Below, piece after piece: positions 8,756 to 17,193 of a stretch of 64,000 nucleotides of DNA (within the stretch, counting starts at the first letter, position 1; each line of letters begins with the position of its first letter). The notes under the pieces were generated by a model. That model did not search any database. It was not told where the DNA came from and saw only the letters and a program-made list of their open reading frames with translations. A program made the position numbers and the translations under genes. The DNA is from Methanomassiliicoccaceae archaeon DOK (GTDB lineage Archaea; Thermoplasmatota; Thermoplasmata; Methanomassiliicoccales; Methanomethylophilaceae), in assembly GCA_009911715.1 (NCBI GenBank), contig CP047880.1, positions 310,001 to 374,000 of the forward strand, in the 5' to 3' direction.

Positions 8756-9499
8756 ATGGAATCGAATCTGGACAAGATAGAGGGCTACTGGACCCTCAGG
8801 GCCGACGGCTACTCCGAGACGATACTGGAGCAGATCGAGGACGGTCGCTACAGGCACTGGCTCGGGATCATCGAGAAGCATCTTCCAGAGGGACGGAACC
8901 TCAGGATACTGGATGTCGGGTGCGGCCCGGGATTCTTCCCCATCATCCTGGGAAGGGAGGGCCATAGCGTGACCGCCGTCGACTACACGGAGGCGATGCT
9001 CGATCAGGCCAGGGAGAACTGCGCCAGGTTCGGTGTGGATGCGGAGTTCAGGCGCATGGACGCGCAGCATCTGGAGTTCGACGACGACACCTTCGACGTC
9101 GTGATATCCAGGAACCTCGTCTGGGACCTGGAGTCCCCCAGGGCCGCGTACAAGGAGTGGCTCAGGGTCGTCAGGCCCAGAGGCAAGCTGATGGTCTTCG
9201 ACGGCAACCACTACCTGTACATCTACGACGAGGAGTACGCCGAGGTCCGCGAGGGCGATACCAAGGTCGCTACGGAGCATGACCACATGAACGGGGTGGA
9301 CGCATCCATAATGGAGAGGATTGCGGAGAATCTGCCTCTGAGCAGAGAGAGGCGCCCCCAGTGGGATGTCGACAACCTCATAGAGATGGGAGCCAAGAAC
9401 ATCGTCGTCGACACCGACGGCAGGGACTCGTACAGGATCCAGACCGGCGGGGAGACTCTCTATCTTCCGAGCTCATTTTTCATCTGCGTCACAAAGTGA
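8756..9499 (+). CDS. Class I SAM-dependent methyltransferase (second of two)
   Basis: A 247-residue paralogue of the preceding gene, with SAM motif ILDVGCGPG at 51-59 and acidic VTAVDYTEAM after it. The two share the overall layout, pointing to an old tandem duplication. It has its own promoter-like TATTATTTAT at 8720-8729. The FecCD-type permease begins 8 bases after its stop, so it is probably transcribed with the importer. In-sequence context is the only clue to substrate; candidates are a metallophore, a corrinoid or a thiol. Confidence 0.85.
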   Translation: MESNLDKIEGYWTLRADGYSETILEQIEDGRYRHWLGIIEKHLPEGRNLRILDVGCGPGFFPIILGREGHSVTAVDYTEAMLDQARENCARFGVDAEFRRMDAQHLEFDDDTFDVVISRNLVWDLESPRAAYKEWLRVVRPRGKLMVFDGNHYLYIYDEEYAEVREGDTKVATEHDHMNGVDASIMERIAENLPLSRERRPQWDVDNLIEMGAKNIVVDTDGRDSYRIQTGGETLYLPSSFFICVTK

Positions 9500-9507
9500 G
9501 GGTTCGG

Positions 9508-10569
9508 ATGGACGGAGCAGACAACCCCGACTCCGAGTTCAGGAGGAGTTACCACAGGACGCTTGTTCGCAGGGTGCTCTTCATCACGGGATGCGCCGTC
9601 CTCTGTCTCGTCGTCCTCGCATACTCCATCACCCTCGGCACATACCCGATCACGATGTCCGAGGTATACGAGGTCATCTGGAACTTCATCATCAACATGC
9701 CCAACGACGTCAACGACCAGTGGGTGGTCATCGACCTCAGGATGCCAAGAATCCTGGGTGCCATCGTGTGCGGATTCGCATTGGCTGTCTGCGGTACTGC
9801 GATGCAGAGCATACTGAAGAACCCCCTGGCGGACCCGTACACGATGGGCATCTCCTCCGGAGCCGGATTCGGTGCCGCCATCGCGCTCATCCTGGGCGTC
9901 GAGCTGATCGCAGGCGGGGGCGTCGTGGTGAACGCGTTCGTCTTCGCGCTGATCCCGATGGTTGTGATCCTGCTGATGAGCAGGGTGCGGAGGGCCACGC
10001 CGACGATGATGATCCTATGCGGAACGTCGCTGATGTACATGTTCAACGCGCTCACCCAGCTCTTCATGATCGTCGCGGACCCTGACGACCTCTCGAACGT
10101 GTACAACTGGATGGTCGGTACGCTGGAGGATATCACGTACGAAAACCTGCCGCTGATAATCATCGTGGCGGCGGCGGGATCGATCATCGTCCAGCTCATG
10201 GCCAGCAGGCTGAACGTCATGAGCACGGGTGACGAGAGCGCCAGGACACTCGGCGTCGATGTGGACAAGGAGAGGCTCCTGATGCTGATCCTCGTCACCG
10301 TGATCGCGGCGACTGTCGTCAGCTTCACCGGGGTGATAGGGTTCGTGGGCCTTGTCGCACCCCATGTGGCCAGGATCATCGTCGGGTCGGACAACAAGTA
10401 TCTGATCCCGGCGGCGGGCGTCTTCGGCGCTCTCCTCATGCTCCTGGCGGACATGGCGTCCAGGATGCTCACGGATTCCGTCCTGCCCGTCGGTGTGATC
10501 ACCGCATGCATCGGAGGTCCGGTGTTCATCCTCCTGATCCTCCGCAGCAGCAAGGAGGCCTGGAGATGA
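9508..10569 (+). CDS. FecCD/BtuC-type ABC importer permease
   Basis: A 353-residue integral membrane protein with about nine to ten hydrophobic spans. The FecCD family hallmarks are present: SVTLGTYPI-like start of the periplasmic side (SITLGTYPITMSEV), R-MPRILGAIVCGFALAVCGTAMQ, NPLADPYTMGISSGAGFGA, and GVIGFVGLVAPHVARIIVG that contacts the ATPase. The family imports iron-siderophores, haem or cobalamin. The ATG at 9508 is chosen because the longer frame runs antisense-like through the upstream methyltransferase. It overlaps the ATPase gene by ATGA. Confidence 0.93.
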   Translation: MDGADNPDSEFRRSYHRTLVRRVLFITGCAVLCLVVLAYSITLGTYPITMSEVYEVIWNFIINMPNDVNDQWVVIDLRMPRILGAIVCGFALAVCGTAMQSILKNPLADPYTMGISSGAGFGAAIALILGVELIAGGGVVVNAFVFALIPMVVILLMSRVRRATPTMMILCGTSLMYMFNALTQLFMIVADPDDLSNVYNWMVGTLEDITYENLPLIIIVAAAGSIIVQLMASRLNVMSTGDESARTLGVDVDKERLLMLILVTVIAATVVSFTGVIGFVGLVAPHVARIIVGSDNKYLIPAAGVFGALLMLLADMASRMLTDSVLPVGVITACIGGPVFILLILRSSKEAWR

Positions 10570-11342
10570 CGGAGCTCGTCGTCAGCGGGCTGACCTTCGG
10601 ATATGGGTCCGAGCCGCTCCTCAGGGACGTGTCGTTCACATTGGACCGTCCCGAGCTGGTCTGCGTGATCGGCCCCAACGGTGTCGGCAAGACGACGCTG
10701 GTGAAATGCATCAACAAGCTCCTGAGACTGGACTCGGGAAGCGTGACCCTGGACGGGGAGGATGTCCTGGAGATGCGCCTCATGGACCTGGCCAGGAAGA
10801 TGGCTTTCGTCCCGAACCGCATGGACTCGGTGTTCAGGGTGTCAGTCGCCGAGATGGTCCTGATGGGGAGGTTCCCCTTCGCGCAGTGGGCCAACTCCGA
10901 CAGGGATCTGCAGGTGGCGGACAGGGCCATGGCCGTCCTCAACCTGCAGTCACTCTCGCACAGGGACGTGTCCGAGCTGAGCTCCGGGCAGCTTCAGAAG
11001 GTCCTGATAGCCAGGGGACTTGCACAGGAGCCGCGCGTCCTGATCCTGGACGAGCCCACGTCTAACCTTGATGTGAAGCACCAGATGGAGGTCATGGGCT
11101 TCCTCAGGCGCTACGCTGCCGAGAACGGGATCATCGTGCTGATGGTCTGCCACGATCTCAACCTCACCGCCGCCTATGCGGACAGGGTCATCATGGTGGC
11201 CGAAGGGGGCGTGTTCGCCGACGGCGCCGCCTGGGACGTCATGACGGAGTCGAACATCCGCGAGGTCTACGGGGTCGACTCGAAGGTCATCGAGGTCGAC
11301 GGAAGGCCGCACATCATACTGATCACAGGAGATGGCCCATGA
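10566..11342 (+). CDS. FecE/BtuD-type ABC importer ATPase
   Basis: A 258-residue cytosolic nucleotide-binding subunit. Walker A GPNGVGKTT is at 36-44, the signature ELSSGQLQKVLIARGL lies in the middle, Walker B is VLILDEPTSNLD, and the switch histidine is in VCHDLN. It pairs with the permease upstream (stop and start overlap by 4 bases) and with the binding protein downstream, whose ATG also overlaps by 4 bases. The chain of overlaps indicates translational coupling and a fixed stoichiometry. Confidence 0.94.
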   Translation: MTELVVSGLTFGYGSEPLLRDVSFTLDRPELVCVIGPNGVGKTTLVKCINKLLRLDSGSVTLDGEDVLEMRLMDLARKMAFVPNRMDSVFRVSVAEMVLMGRFPFAQWANSDRDLQVADRAMAVLNLQSLSHRDVSELSSGQLQKVLIARGLAQEPRVLILDEPTSNLDVKHQMEVMGFLRRYAAENGIIVLMVCHDLNLTAAYADRVIMVAEGGVFADGAAWDVMTESNIREVYGVDSKVIEVDGRPHIILITGDGP

Positions 11343-12730
11343 ACGTCAGACGAGCCGTCATAGTCGCAGTCGCCGTCATAGTGGTCCTCGCGGCCGCCCT
11401 GGTGTATGTGAGGGCGGAGAACGAGAAGTACCATGTCGACTCCGAGCCGTCCGAGGTCGGTCTGACCGTGGGCACGCAGCTGTCGGAGGACGGTTTCCCG
11501 TCCGAATCGTCCAGGCTGTGGGTTTACGGCAACGCCGACGAGGACGACGACATAGACGAGGACGACATGAGGTACCTGCTGGGCGTCCTGTCGGGGGAGA
11601 ACCCTGAGACGGTGCTGTCGGACGCGAACTGCGATGGCACGGTGGACGAGGACGACCTGGTCTACATCCAGAGGATAATAGAGTCTGGCCGGATGGAGGT
11701 TTTCTACGTGGACAACTACTATCGCGTGGCATCCGTCTCCTGGCCGGTGGAATCGATAGCCATCGGCTACTGCAGCGGCGCCTACGTGGCGGATCTGACC
11801 GGACTCATCGACAAGGTGGTCCTCGTCGATGACACGGTAAAGAACTACTGGAACGAGATCAGCCCGAGGTTCTCGCAGGTCGGCTCGTTCGGTGCCACCG
11901 AGACCCCGAACTACGAGACCATGGTGGCCGCAGGCGTGGACGTGTACGTGGTGGGGTACTGCGACGCCAACGCCGATGAGATATCCCCGTCACGTCTGAA
12001 TCCCGTGGGGATAGACGTGATGTTCGTCTCCACCGCGGACAACAGCGGCGTGGACATCCCCAACGAGAACATCGACCGCTCGATCCTGATGTTCGCTTTC
12101 CTCCTCCAGGGGGACATGGGGAAGACCCACGAGTACCTGGACTGGCACGACGGTCTGCTGGAGCTCATGGTGGAGGCGACCTCCGCGATACCCGAGGACG
12201 AGAGGGAGGCCATGATCATGACCCGCACCTCCGCGCTGTACTCGGAGGGGACGTACAGCATCACGGGCAAGGACAACACCAACAACATACACGCCGAGTG
12301 GGTGGGTGTGGACGCGGTGGGGCAGCACAGCGGATGGCTGACCAAGAACTACCAGGACCTGAACCTGGAGACCCTGGCGACGGTTATACTGGAGAGCCAG
12401 AACAACGGCAGGATCTTCTTCGTGGACAATGCCCACGACGGCATGAGGCACCAGTACGACCTCGGCGACTGCCTGAAGGCCGATGCGGAGCTGCTGTCCC
12501 GCACCGGGGTGGAGATCCACTATCTCGGGATGGCGAGGGAGATGGGCAACAGCCCGCTGTACATAGTGGAGATGGCGTTCTACGTCTGCACGATGTATCC
12601 AGATATCGCCGAGTCCATCGGGCTCGACTACACCGGCCTGTTCTACGAGTACTTCGAGAAGTTCGCCAGCTCAGACTACTGGATGAACCTCGAAATCGAG
12701 GACTTCTTCCTGGATCACGGCGTGGCCTGA
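11339..12730 (+). CDS. ABC importer substrate-binding protein with N-terminal dockerin-like module
   Basis: A 463-residue surface protein. Residues 6-27 form a signal anchor. Residues 61-118 contain two calcium-loop repeats, GNADEDDDIDEDD and DANCDGTVDEDDL, each followed by a short helix, the layout of a type I dockerin. From about 119 the sequence follows the TroA/BtuF-like binding fold (SIAIGYCSGAYVADL, YETMVAAGVDVYVVG). A dockerin-like module on an importer binding protein is unusual; it may bind calcium, a cohesin-like partner or simply act as a spacer. The gene overlaps the ATPase by 4 bases and is expected to capture the cargo of the FecCD system. Its 3' end overlaps a convergent gene by 16 bases. 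Confidence 0.9.
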   Translation: MNVRRAVIVAVAVIVVLAAALVYVRAENEKYHVDSEPSEVGLTVGTQLSEDGFPSESSRLWVYGNADEDDDIDEDDMRYLLGVLSGENPETVLSDANCDGTVDEDDLVYIQRIIESGRMEVFYVDNYYRVASVSWPVESIAIGYCSGAYVADLTGLIDKVVLVDDTVKNYWNEISPRFSQVGSFGATETPNYETMVAAGVDVYVVGYCDANADEISPSRLNPVGIDVMFVSTADNSGVDIPNENIDRSILMFAFLLQGDMGKTHEYLDWHDGLLELMVEATSAIPEDEREAMIMTRTSALYSEGTYSITGKDNTNNIHAEWVGVDAVGQHSGWLTKNYQDLNLETLATVILESQNNGRIFFVDNAHDGMRHQYDLGDCLKADAELLSRTGVEIHYLGMAREMGNSPLYIVEMAFYVCTMYPDIAESIGLDYTGLFYEYFEKFASSDYWMNLEIEDFFLDHGVA

Positions 12731-13191
12731 ACCATCGTCGCCCTGGCGGAGAACCCGTCTGCGAGTATGTCCACGGCCAGTACGTCGCCGTTCCGATCGA
12801 TGTGGTACACGTACTCTCCGGTCGAATCCCTCCACAGGGTCACGGGGCTGCCGAGGGTCACGTCGGTGCCGGCGTTCGAGAACAGCCCGTCGACGGGCAT
12901 CCCGTCGATGTCAAGGAACAGGAACGAGCTGAGATCGAACTCGGTGCCGTCGGAGAGAGTCATGGAGTAGGAGAACTCCAGGACAGGTCTGGACGACGAC
13001 TCGCCAGTGTCACGGCAGGTGGCGGTGCCCCCGACCTGAGACCCGTCGGAGGCGTTGCCGGAAATATCGTAGTCGGGGTAGGCCTCCCCATCGTCCAGGA
13101 GGTTGCCTATACCGAACGTTGTCAACGTGCCGACGGCACAGATGATCACGATGACTGCTGCCAGAGTTACAACGGTCCTGTTCGGTCCCAT
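12715..13191 (-). CDS. Small secreted or membrane-anchored protein of unknown function
   Basis: A 158-residue protein with one N-terminal hydrophobic segment (about residues 7-29) acting as signal anchor, followed by an outward Asp/Gly/Ser-rich domain predicted to be beta-structured. No family is recognised. It converges on the importer operon with a 16-base overlap at the 3' ends. Low lysine and many acidic residues suit an extracellular domain. It may be unrelated to the importer. Confidence 0.7.
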   Translation of the reverse strand: MGPNRTVVTLAAVIVIICAVGTLTTFGIGNLLDDGEAYPDYDISGNASDGSQVGGTATCRDTGESSSRPVLEFSYSMTLSDGTEFDLSSFLFLDIDGMPVDGLFSNAGTDVTLGSPVTLWRDSTGEYVYHIDRNGDVLAVDILADGFSARATMVQATP

Positions 13192-13343
13192 GTCAAGGTC
13201 ATCGGCGATGCACGATATAACGAAGATGGGGTGAGATCATGATATGTGACGCAGTCTTGGTTCCAGATGCATCTTCTGAGGCTTCGATGGTATCGGATTC
13301 AATAGAAAAGTTTATCTATGAGCAATATATCAGCGATTTTGCT

Positions 13344-13419
13344 GGGCAGGTAGATCAGTTGGAAGATCGTTACCTTGGCATGGTAGAGGCCGCGAGTTCG
13401 AATCTCGCCCTGTCCACCA
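13344..13419 (+). tRNA. tRNA-Ala (GGC)
   Basis: The acceptor GGGCAGG pairs with CCTGTCC and keeps the G3:U70 wobble that marks alanine tRNAs. D stem GATC/GATC, anticodon stem TTACC/GGTAG, loop TTGGCAT with anticodon GGC at 13377-13379, T arm GCGAG-TTCGAAT-CTCGC. The discriminator is A13416 and CCA is encoded at 13417-13419. No intron. A TATA-like AAGTTTATCTA lies about 30 bases upstream at 13308-13318. Confidence 0.93.
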
Positions 13420-13710
13420 CTTCTTTCATCATCTGACATCGTTGTTATCGTTCGAGTTATGTGTTCTCGATGGAACGCCGAGACGATCACCAAAGGCATT
13501 GTATCGTTTCTGACGTTCTTCACGATGTTGTCCGATTCTACTTACTGTACTCGTGGCGAGTCAGTTATCTCGCTATTTCCAAGGTCCGGGAATCAGATAT
13601 GGTAAAAGGATTTCCAGTCTTCTGTCGAACATCCGCCGGTTCAAAATCGAAGATTGGAAAGGTGTATCATGGGCGAGCTCGAAGTGGGACACTCGTCCAT
13701 GGGATATGGA

Positions 13711-15423
13711 TCAACGGCGGCCGGGGCCCTTGCGGTTCCCGGATCCGCGCCCGCCCTTGCCGCCGCGTCTGTCCCTGGACTCGTAGCCGTCGTCGATGAA
13801 GATGGAGTCGAACGTCTTCAGGTCGCCCATCTCCTCGAACCTCGAACGGACGTACTCCTTCGCCTGCTCGTCGACGCACACCTTGGCCAGCCATTTCACG
13901 GCTGGCAGGGATCTGTCTCCGTACATGGAGAAGTACATCCTCGCTGATTCGAGGTCCTCGCCGACGTCGTGCAGCGCGTAGACCATCTGCTTGTTGTTGT
14001 GCTCCCCTGACTTCGCCATGGATATGAGCTCGCTCCTGCAACCGTCGATCCCGTCGATGCATCCCCTCTTGATCCACTCGACCTGCCTGGATCCGCCCAT
14101 CAGCCTTCCGACCTCGATGACCCTGTCAGGATCGCCGGCGCAGTACCTGTCGAGGAACGACGTGTCCTCCCCGTCGTAGCACCTGACAAGTCCGGCGGCG
14201 TCGTTGCGTCTGAGGTACGCCGAAGCGAGACCCTTCCTCACGTCCTTCCTGTTCTGGACGGGCATGAGCTCCCCGACGGCATCCTCGGAACCTGCGACGG
14301 CGGCGTTGATCATGGACGGGATCCACTCCTCGCCGTCCGCCCTGAGCTTCAGGGCCGTCAGGTACCTGCCGTAGGGGGTTTCGGAGATCCCGAGCTCGTG
14401 GATGACGGACATGACGGTCTCCTCGAATCTCGGCATGCCATCCCTGATGTACGACTCCCTGTCCTCTGCGTCCAGGTACCCTCTGAGGAATCCAGCCTCC
14501 GGGAACTTGGAGGACAGCTCCTCGAGCCTCCTGATGGATGATCTGTCGTCCTTCATGGCCCTGATGAACTCGACGCGCACGGACTGCCTCTGCCTCCTCC
14601 TCTCCTCCATCTCCTTGAGCAGCTTCTCGGCCTTGACCGAGTCCTTCTTCCTGACGAGGAGCTTCAGTCCGTCCTCGACCATCCTCTCGTCGTCCGAGGC
14701 GGCGAAGGCATCGATGCAGGGGTCGTCGCCCCCGATCTCCTCGAGCCTGATCCTCTCGTAGATGGCGAGTGGGTTCCCGTTCTCAGCGGCGGAGTCCAGG
14801 AGGCTCCTGTCGTATCCCGGGTCGAGGGTGTAGCACATGTAGTCGAACGCGATCATCGCGTTCTCAGGGCAGGCCTTCGCGACCCTGCCCCTGATGGTGC
14901 GGAACTGTTCGGGTCCCGCCTCGCGGAGCATGCGGGTCATGTTGTTCTCGCAACCCTTGCTCAGCATGGCGGCACCGTGCAGGTAGAGGATCATGGCAAG
15001 GTCGGTCCTGCCGTTAACCTCGCAGTCGACGCCCTTGAAAAGGATCCTCTGGGGGGTCGACGGTATGGTGAGGCTGGGTTCGGGTGCATCCCTCGGCTTG
15101 TGCTCGGGGATTCCCTCCGGTTTCCTCCTGTCGTCGCGAGGCCTTCTGTCCGACGGCCTTCCGTCGCGGCCAGTCCTGTTGGAGGGCCTCTGGCCGGGGC
15201 GGTTTCCCGCGCCACTCCTGCCGTTTCCGGGACCGCGCCCCTTCCCGTCGCGCGGGCGTCCGCCCCCGCCTCTGCGGTCGTCTCTACGGAAATCCTTCCT
15301 GCCGTTGCCGGGTCCGTGACGGTCGCGGTTTTCGCGATAGTCTCTTCTGTCTCCGCTGCGTGGCCTGCGGTCCTTTCCGCCGCTCCTGCCATCGTCCTTT
15401 CCGTCAACGTTTTCCGGCACCAT
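13711..15423 (-). CDS. RGG-rich protein with a helical-repeat core
   Basis: A 570-residue protein of unusual build. Residues 1-115 are disordered and made of Arg, Gly, Asp, Asn and Pro with many RGG/RR/GR pairs (for example GDRRDYRENRDRHGPGNGRK). Residues about 118-540 are alpha-helical and read like degenerate Sel1/TPR-type repeats (NPLAIYERIRLEEIGGDDPC, SARMYFSMYGDRSLPAVKWL). The final 28 residues return to a basic GR/GK tail. Arg-Gly tracts bind RNA and drive condensation in eukaryotic RGG proteins, so RNA binding is inferred, not shown. The gene stands alone between tRNA-Ala and marC. Confidence 0.85.
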   Translation of the reverse strand: MVPENVDGKDDGRSGGKDRRPRSGDRRDYRENRDRHGPGNGRKDFRRDDRRGGGGRPRDGKGRGPGNGRSGAGNRPGQRPSNRTGRDGRPSDRRPRDDRRKPEGIPEHKPRDAPEPSLTIPSTPQRILFKGVDCEVNGRTDLAMILYLHGAAMLSKGCENNMTRMLREAGPEQFRTIRGRVAKACPENAMIAFDYMCYTLDPGYDRSLLDSAAENGNPLAIYERIRLEEIGGDDPCIDAFAASDDERMVEDGLKLLVRKKDSVKAEKLLKEMEERRRQRQSVRVEFIRAMKDDRSSIRRLEELSSKFPEAGFLRGYLDAEDRESYIRDGMPRFEETVMSVIHELGISETPYGRYLTALKLRADGEEWIPSMINAAVAGSEDAVGELMPVQNRKDVRKGLASAYLRRNDAAGLVRCYDGEDTSFLDRYCAGDPDRVIEVGRLMGGSRQVEWIKRGCIDGIDGCRSELISMAKSGEHNNKQMVYALHDVGEDLESARMYFSMYGDRSLPAVKWLAKVCVDEQAKEYVRSRFEEMGDLKTFDSIFIDDGYESRDRRGGKGGRGSGNRKGPGRR

Positions 15424-15491
15424 AGGAAGTCCGCACTTCGAGAAACGGGACCCCTTATTATGTTATGCGTCCGAGGACGTCCACGGAAGGG

Positions 15492-16115
15492 TCACAAGGC
15501 GGTCAGCATTGCCGTGGAGACGTCGCCCCAGTACATGGCGACCCATTCGTTGGCCCCCTGGAACATGTACTCCACACCGAGGGCCGCCAGGAGGAGTCCG
15601 ACGATCTTGGATGTGATGTTGAGCGCGTTGACCCCGACGAGCTTGACGATGGACGGGGCTATGCGCAGCAGGGCCCATGTGGCGGCCAGCGCGATCACAC
15701 CCGCGATGACCACGAGCGGGAATCCGTATTCCTGCGTGAACAGAATCGCGGCAGTTATCACACCGGGTCCCGTCATGATGGGCGTCGCGACGATGATCCA
15801 AGGGGCGTCCTTCTCGTTCGAGACCTTGTTGAGCTTGAGTCCGAAGACCAGTTCGGCACCCATCAGGATGAGGATGAGACCTCCCGCCACCCTGAAACTC
15901 TCCATCGTCACCCCGAACATGGACATGAGCGGAGACCCTATGAACACGAAGACGAACAACAGGATCCCGGCGACGACGACCGCGCGGTTGGCATACCCTC
16001 TCATCGTGTCCTTGTCAACGCCGTTGGTGATCGACAGGAACGTGGGGATGCTCGAAAACGGGTTCATCACCAGGAAAATCGATAACGATACCGAGGCCAG
16101 CGCCATTATGTCCAT
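15492..16115 (-). CDS. MarC-family integral membrane protein
   Basis: A 207-residue membrane protein with six hydrophobic spans, beginning in the family style (SIFLVMNPFSSIPTFLSIT) and carrying the conserved VATPIMTGPGVITAAILF segment. The family was once linked to multiple antibiotic resistance in E. coli but that role was withdrawn; the substrate is unknown. It lies 68 bases upstream of the RGG-protein start on the same strand. Length is typical. Confidence 0.9.
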   Translation of the reverse strand: MDIMALASVSLSIFLVMNPFSSIPTFLSITNGVDKDTMRGYANRAVVVAGILLFVFVFIGSPLMSMFGVTMESFRVAGGLILILMGAELVFGLKLNKVSNEKDAPWIIVATPIMTGPGVITAAILFTQEYGFPLVVIAGVIALAATWALLRIAPSIVKLVGVNALNITSKIVGLLLAALGVEYMFQGANEWVAMYWGDVSTAMLTAL

Positions 16116-16179
16116 AGAACCACGTCGTGTAATCTCACTGCCTCGAAATAACGTTATCCGATGACGGTCCGTCCGGATC

Positions 16180-16980
16180 TCAGCCCTTCCGGCGGTCCCT
16201 GTGGCAAAGGAAGTACCTGCGCATCCTGCCGCCGTACATGCTGAAGATGATGCCGTCCGCCTCCATGTGGCTTATTATCTTGTAGGAGTACGTTCTGGAC
16301 ACCTTCAGGAGTTCTTCGATCTCCTCCGATGTGACGCCTCCGTGAGCGGACATGTACGCGGTCACCTTGTCGACCTTGGCAGGGTAGTACCCGCGGACCT
16401 CTTTGACGGCCGGCAGGACAACCATGAACGAGCTCCGTCCGCTGAGCATCTTCGGTTCGTAGCCTGATCTGGAGTAGCTCTTCCTTATCGACGCCATCCC
16501 GTTCCTGCTGTATCCCTTGATCCTGTAGAGCTCGAGGGCGGCCACGAGGAGAGGATTGCGTATGCCGTCCCCTCTCCTGTGGGCGGCGCCGGGGGAGATG
16601 ACGACCACATCGTTCTCAGTGACTGTGATGGCGATGTCTTCTGGAACGGAGTAGTCGCGATGGACGATCGCGTTCAGGACGGCCTCCCTGATTGCGGGGC
16701 GGGGAAACCTGTCCACAGGGCTCTTCGCACCGTCGACGACCGATTTGACGTTGTAGGAGTTCACTATCTCCTTTGCGTCGTTCAGAATCGTCAGGACGGA
16801 TCCGGAGACCCTCGTCGATGACCCGTCCGGCCCGGTCACGGTGATGCCGTAGGGGCACTGGTCCGAGAGCAGGAGGGCCAGCACCGTGTGGGTGCCGTCG
16901 TCCCTGTGGATTCCGGATATCTCATCCAATCTATGGAATGGGATCATGTCGCGGAGTATGTTGAAAGTAAGTCCTCCCAT
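16180..16980 (-). CDS. AlbA_2/RecG-like regulator lacking its N-terminal domain
   Basis: A 266-residue product matching only the C-terminal part of AlbA_2-type regulators: GGLTFNIL, LALLLSDQCP, the GHKL-like ATPase segment RPAIREAVLNAIVHRDYS, and a C-terminal winged helix (about 215-260). The N-terminal AlbA_2 DNA-binding domain, normally about 150 residues, is absent. The reading frame continues upstream of the ATG at 16980 as YERSSAE, resembling the family's YE...LTF region, back to an in-frame TAG at 17002-17004 and an ATG at 17013 that lies about 24 bases from a TATA-like TTTTAATCC. Either it is a 5'-truncated remnant or the TAG is read as pyrrolysine. Confidence 0.65.
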   Translation of the reverse strand: MGGLTFNILRDMIPFHRLDEISGIHRDDGTHTVLALLLSDQCPYGITVTGPDGSSTRVSGSVLTILNDAKEIVNSYNVKSVVDGAKSPVDRFPRPAIREAVLNAIVHRDYSVPEDIAITVTENDVVVISPGAAHRRGDGIRNPLLVAALELYRIKGYSRNGMASIRKSYSRSGYEPKMLSGRSSFMVVLPAVKEVRGYYPAKVDKVTAYMSAHGGVTSEEIEELLKVSRTYSYKIISHMEADGIIFSMYGGRMRRYFLCHRDRRKG

Positions 16981-17151
16981 CTCGGCGGAGGACCTTTCGT
17001 ACTAGTCGCACATGATACTCTATAGGATATCGGATTAAAAGCGGATTGTTTTTCTAAGTGTAGTAATGTGATTTAAAACATAAAATCTATATGTATTTCA
17101 GATACGTGATATTTCATAAAACTGTATACAGTATCAGGGCGGATACCGACC

Positions 17152-17162
17152 GGATAAATATC
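17152..17162 (+). promoter_or_regulatory. TATA box upstream of the FMN-binding protein gene
   Basis: GGATAAATATC precedes the ATG at 17194 by about 32 bases, so a very short leader is expected. The 110 bases before it are AT-rich and contain no gene; the promoter of the divergent AlbA_2-like gene lies at 17034-17043. Confidence 0.5.
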
Positions 17163-17193
17163 CGCTCAACGATTTCTTGTTGGGTGCAAAAAA

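Noticed and set aside
12298-13242. A 314-codon plus-strand frame spanning the end of the binding-protein gene and the next gene
   Set aside because: It is an Arg/Gly/Pro-rich shadow frame over the binding-protein gene and the antisense of the 12715-13191 gene.
14977-16164. A 395-codon plus-strand frame over the RGG protein and marC
   Set aside because: It is antisense to two well-supported minus-strand genes; its apparent length comes from GC-rich codons without stops.
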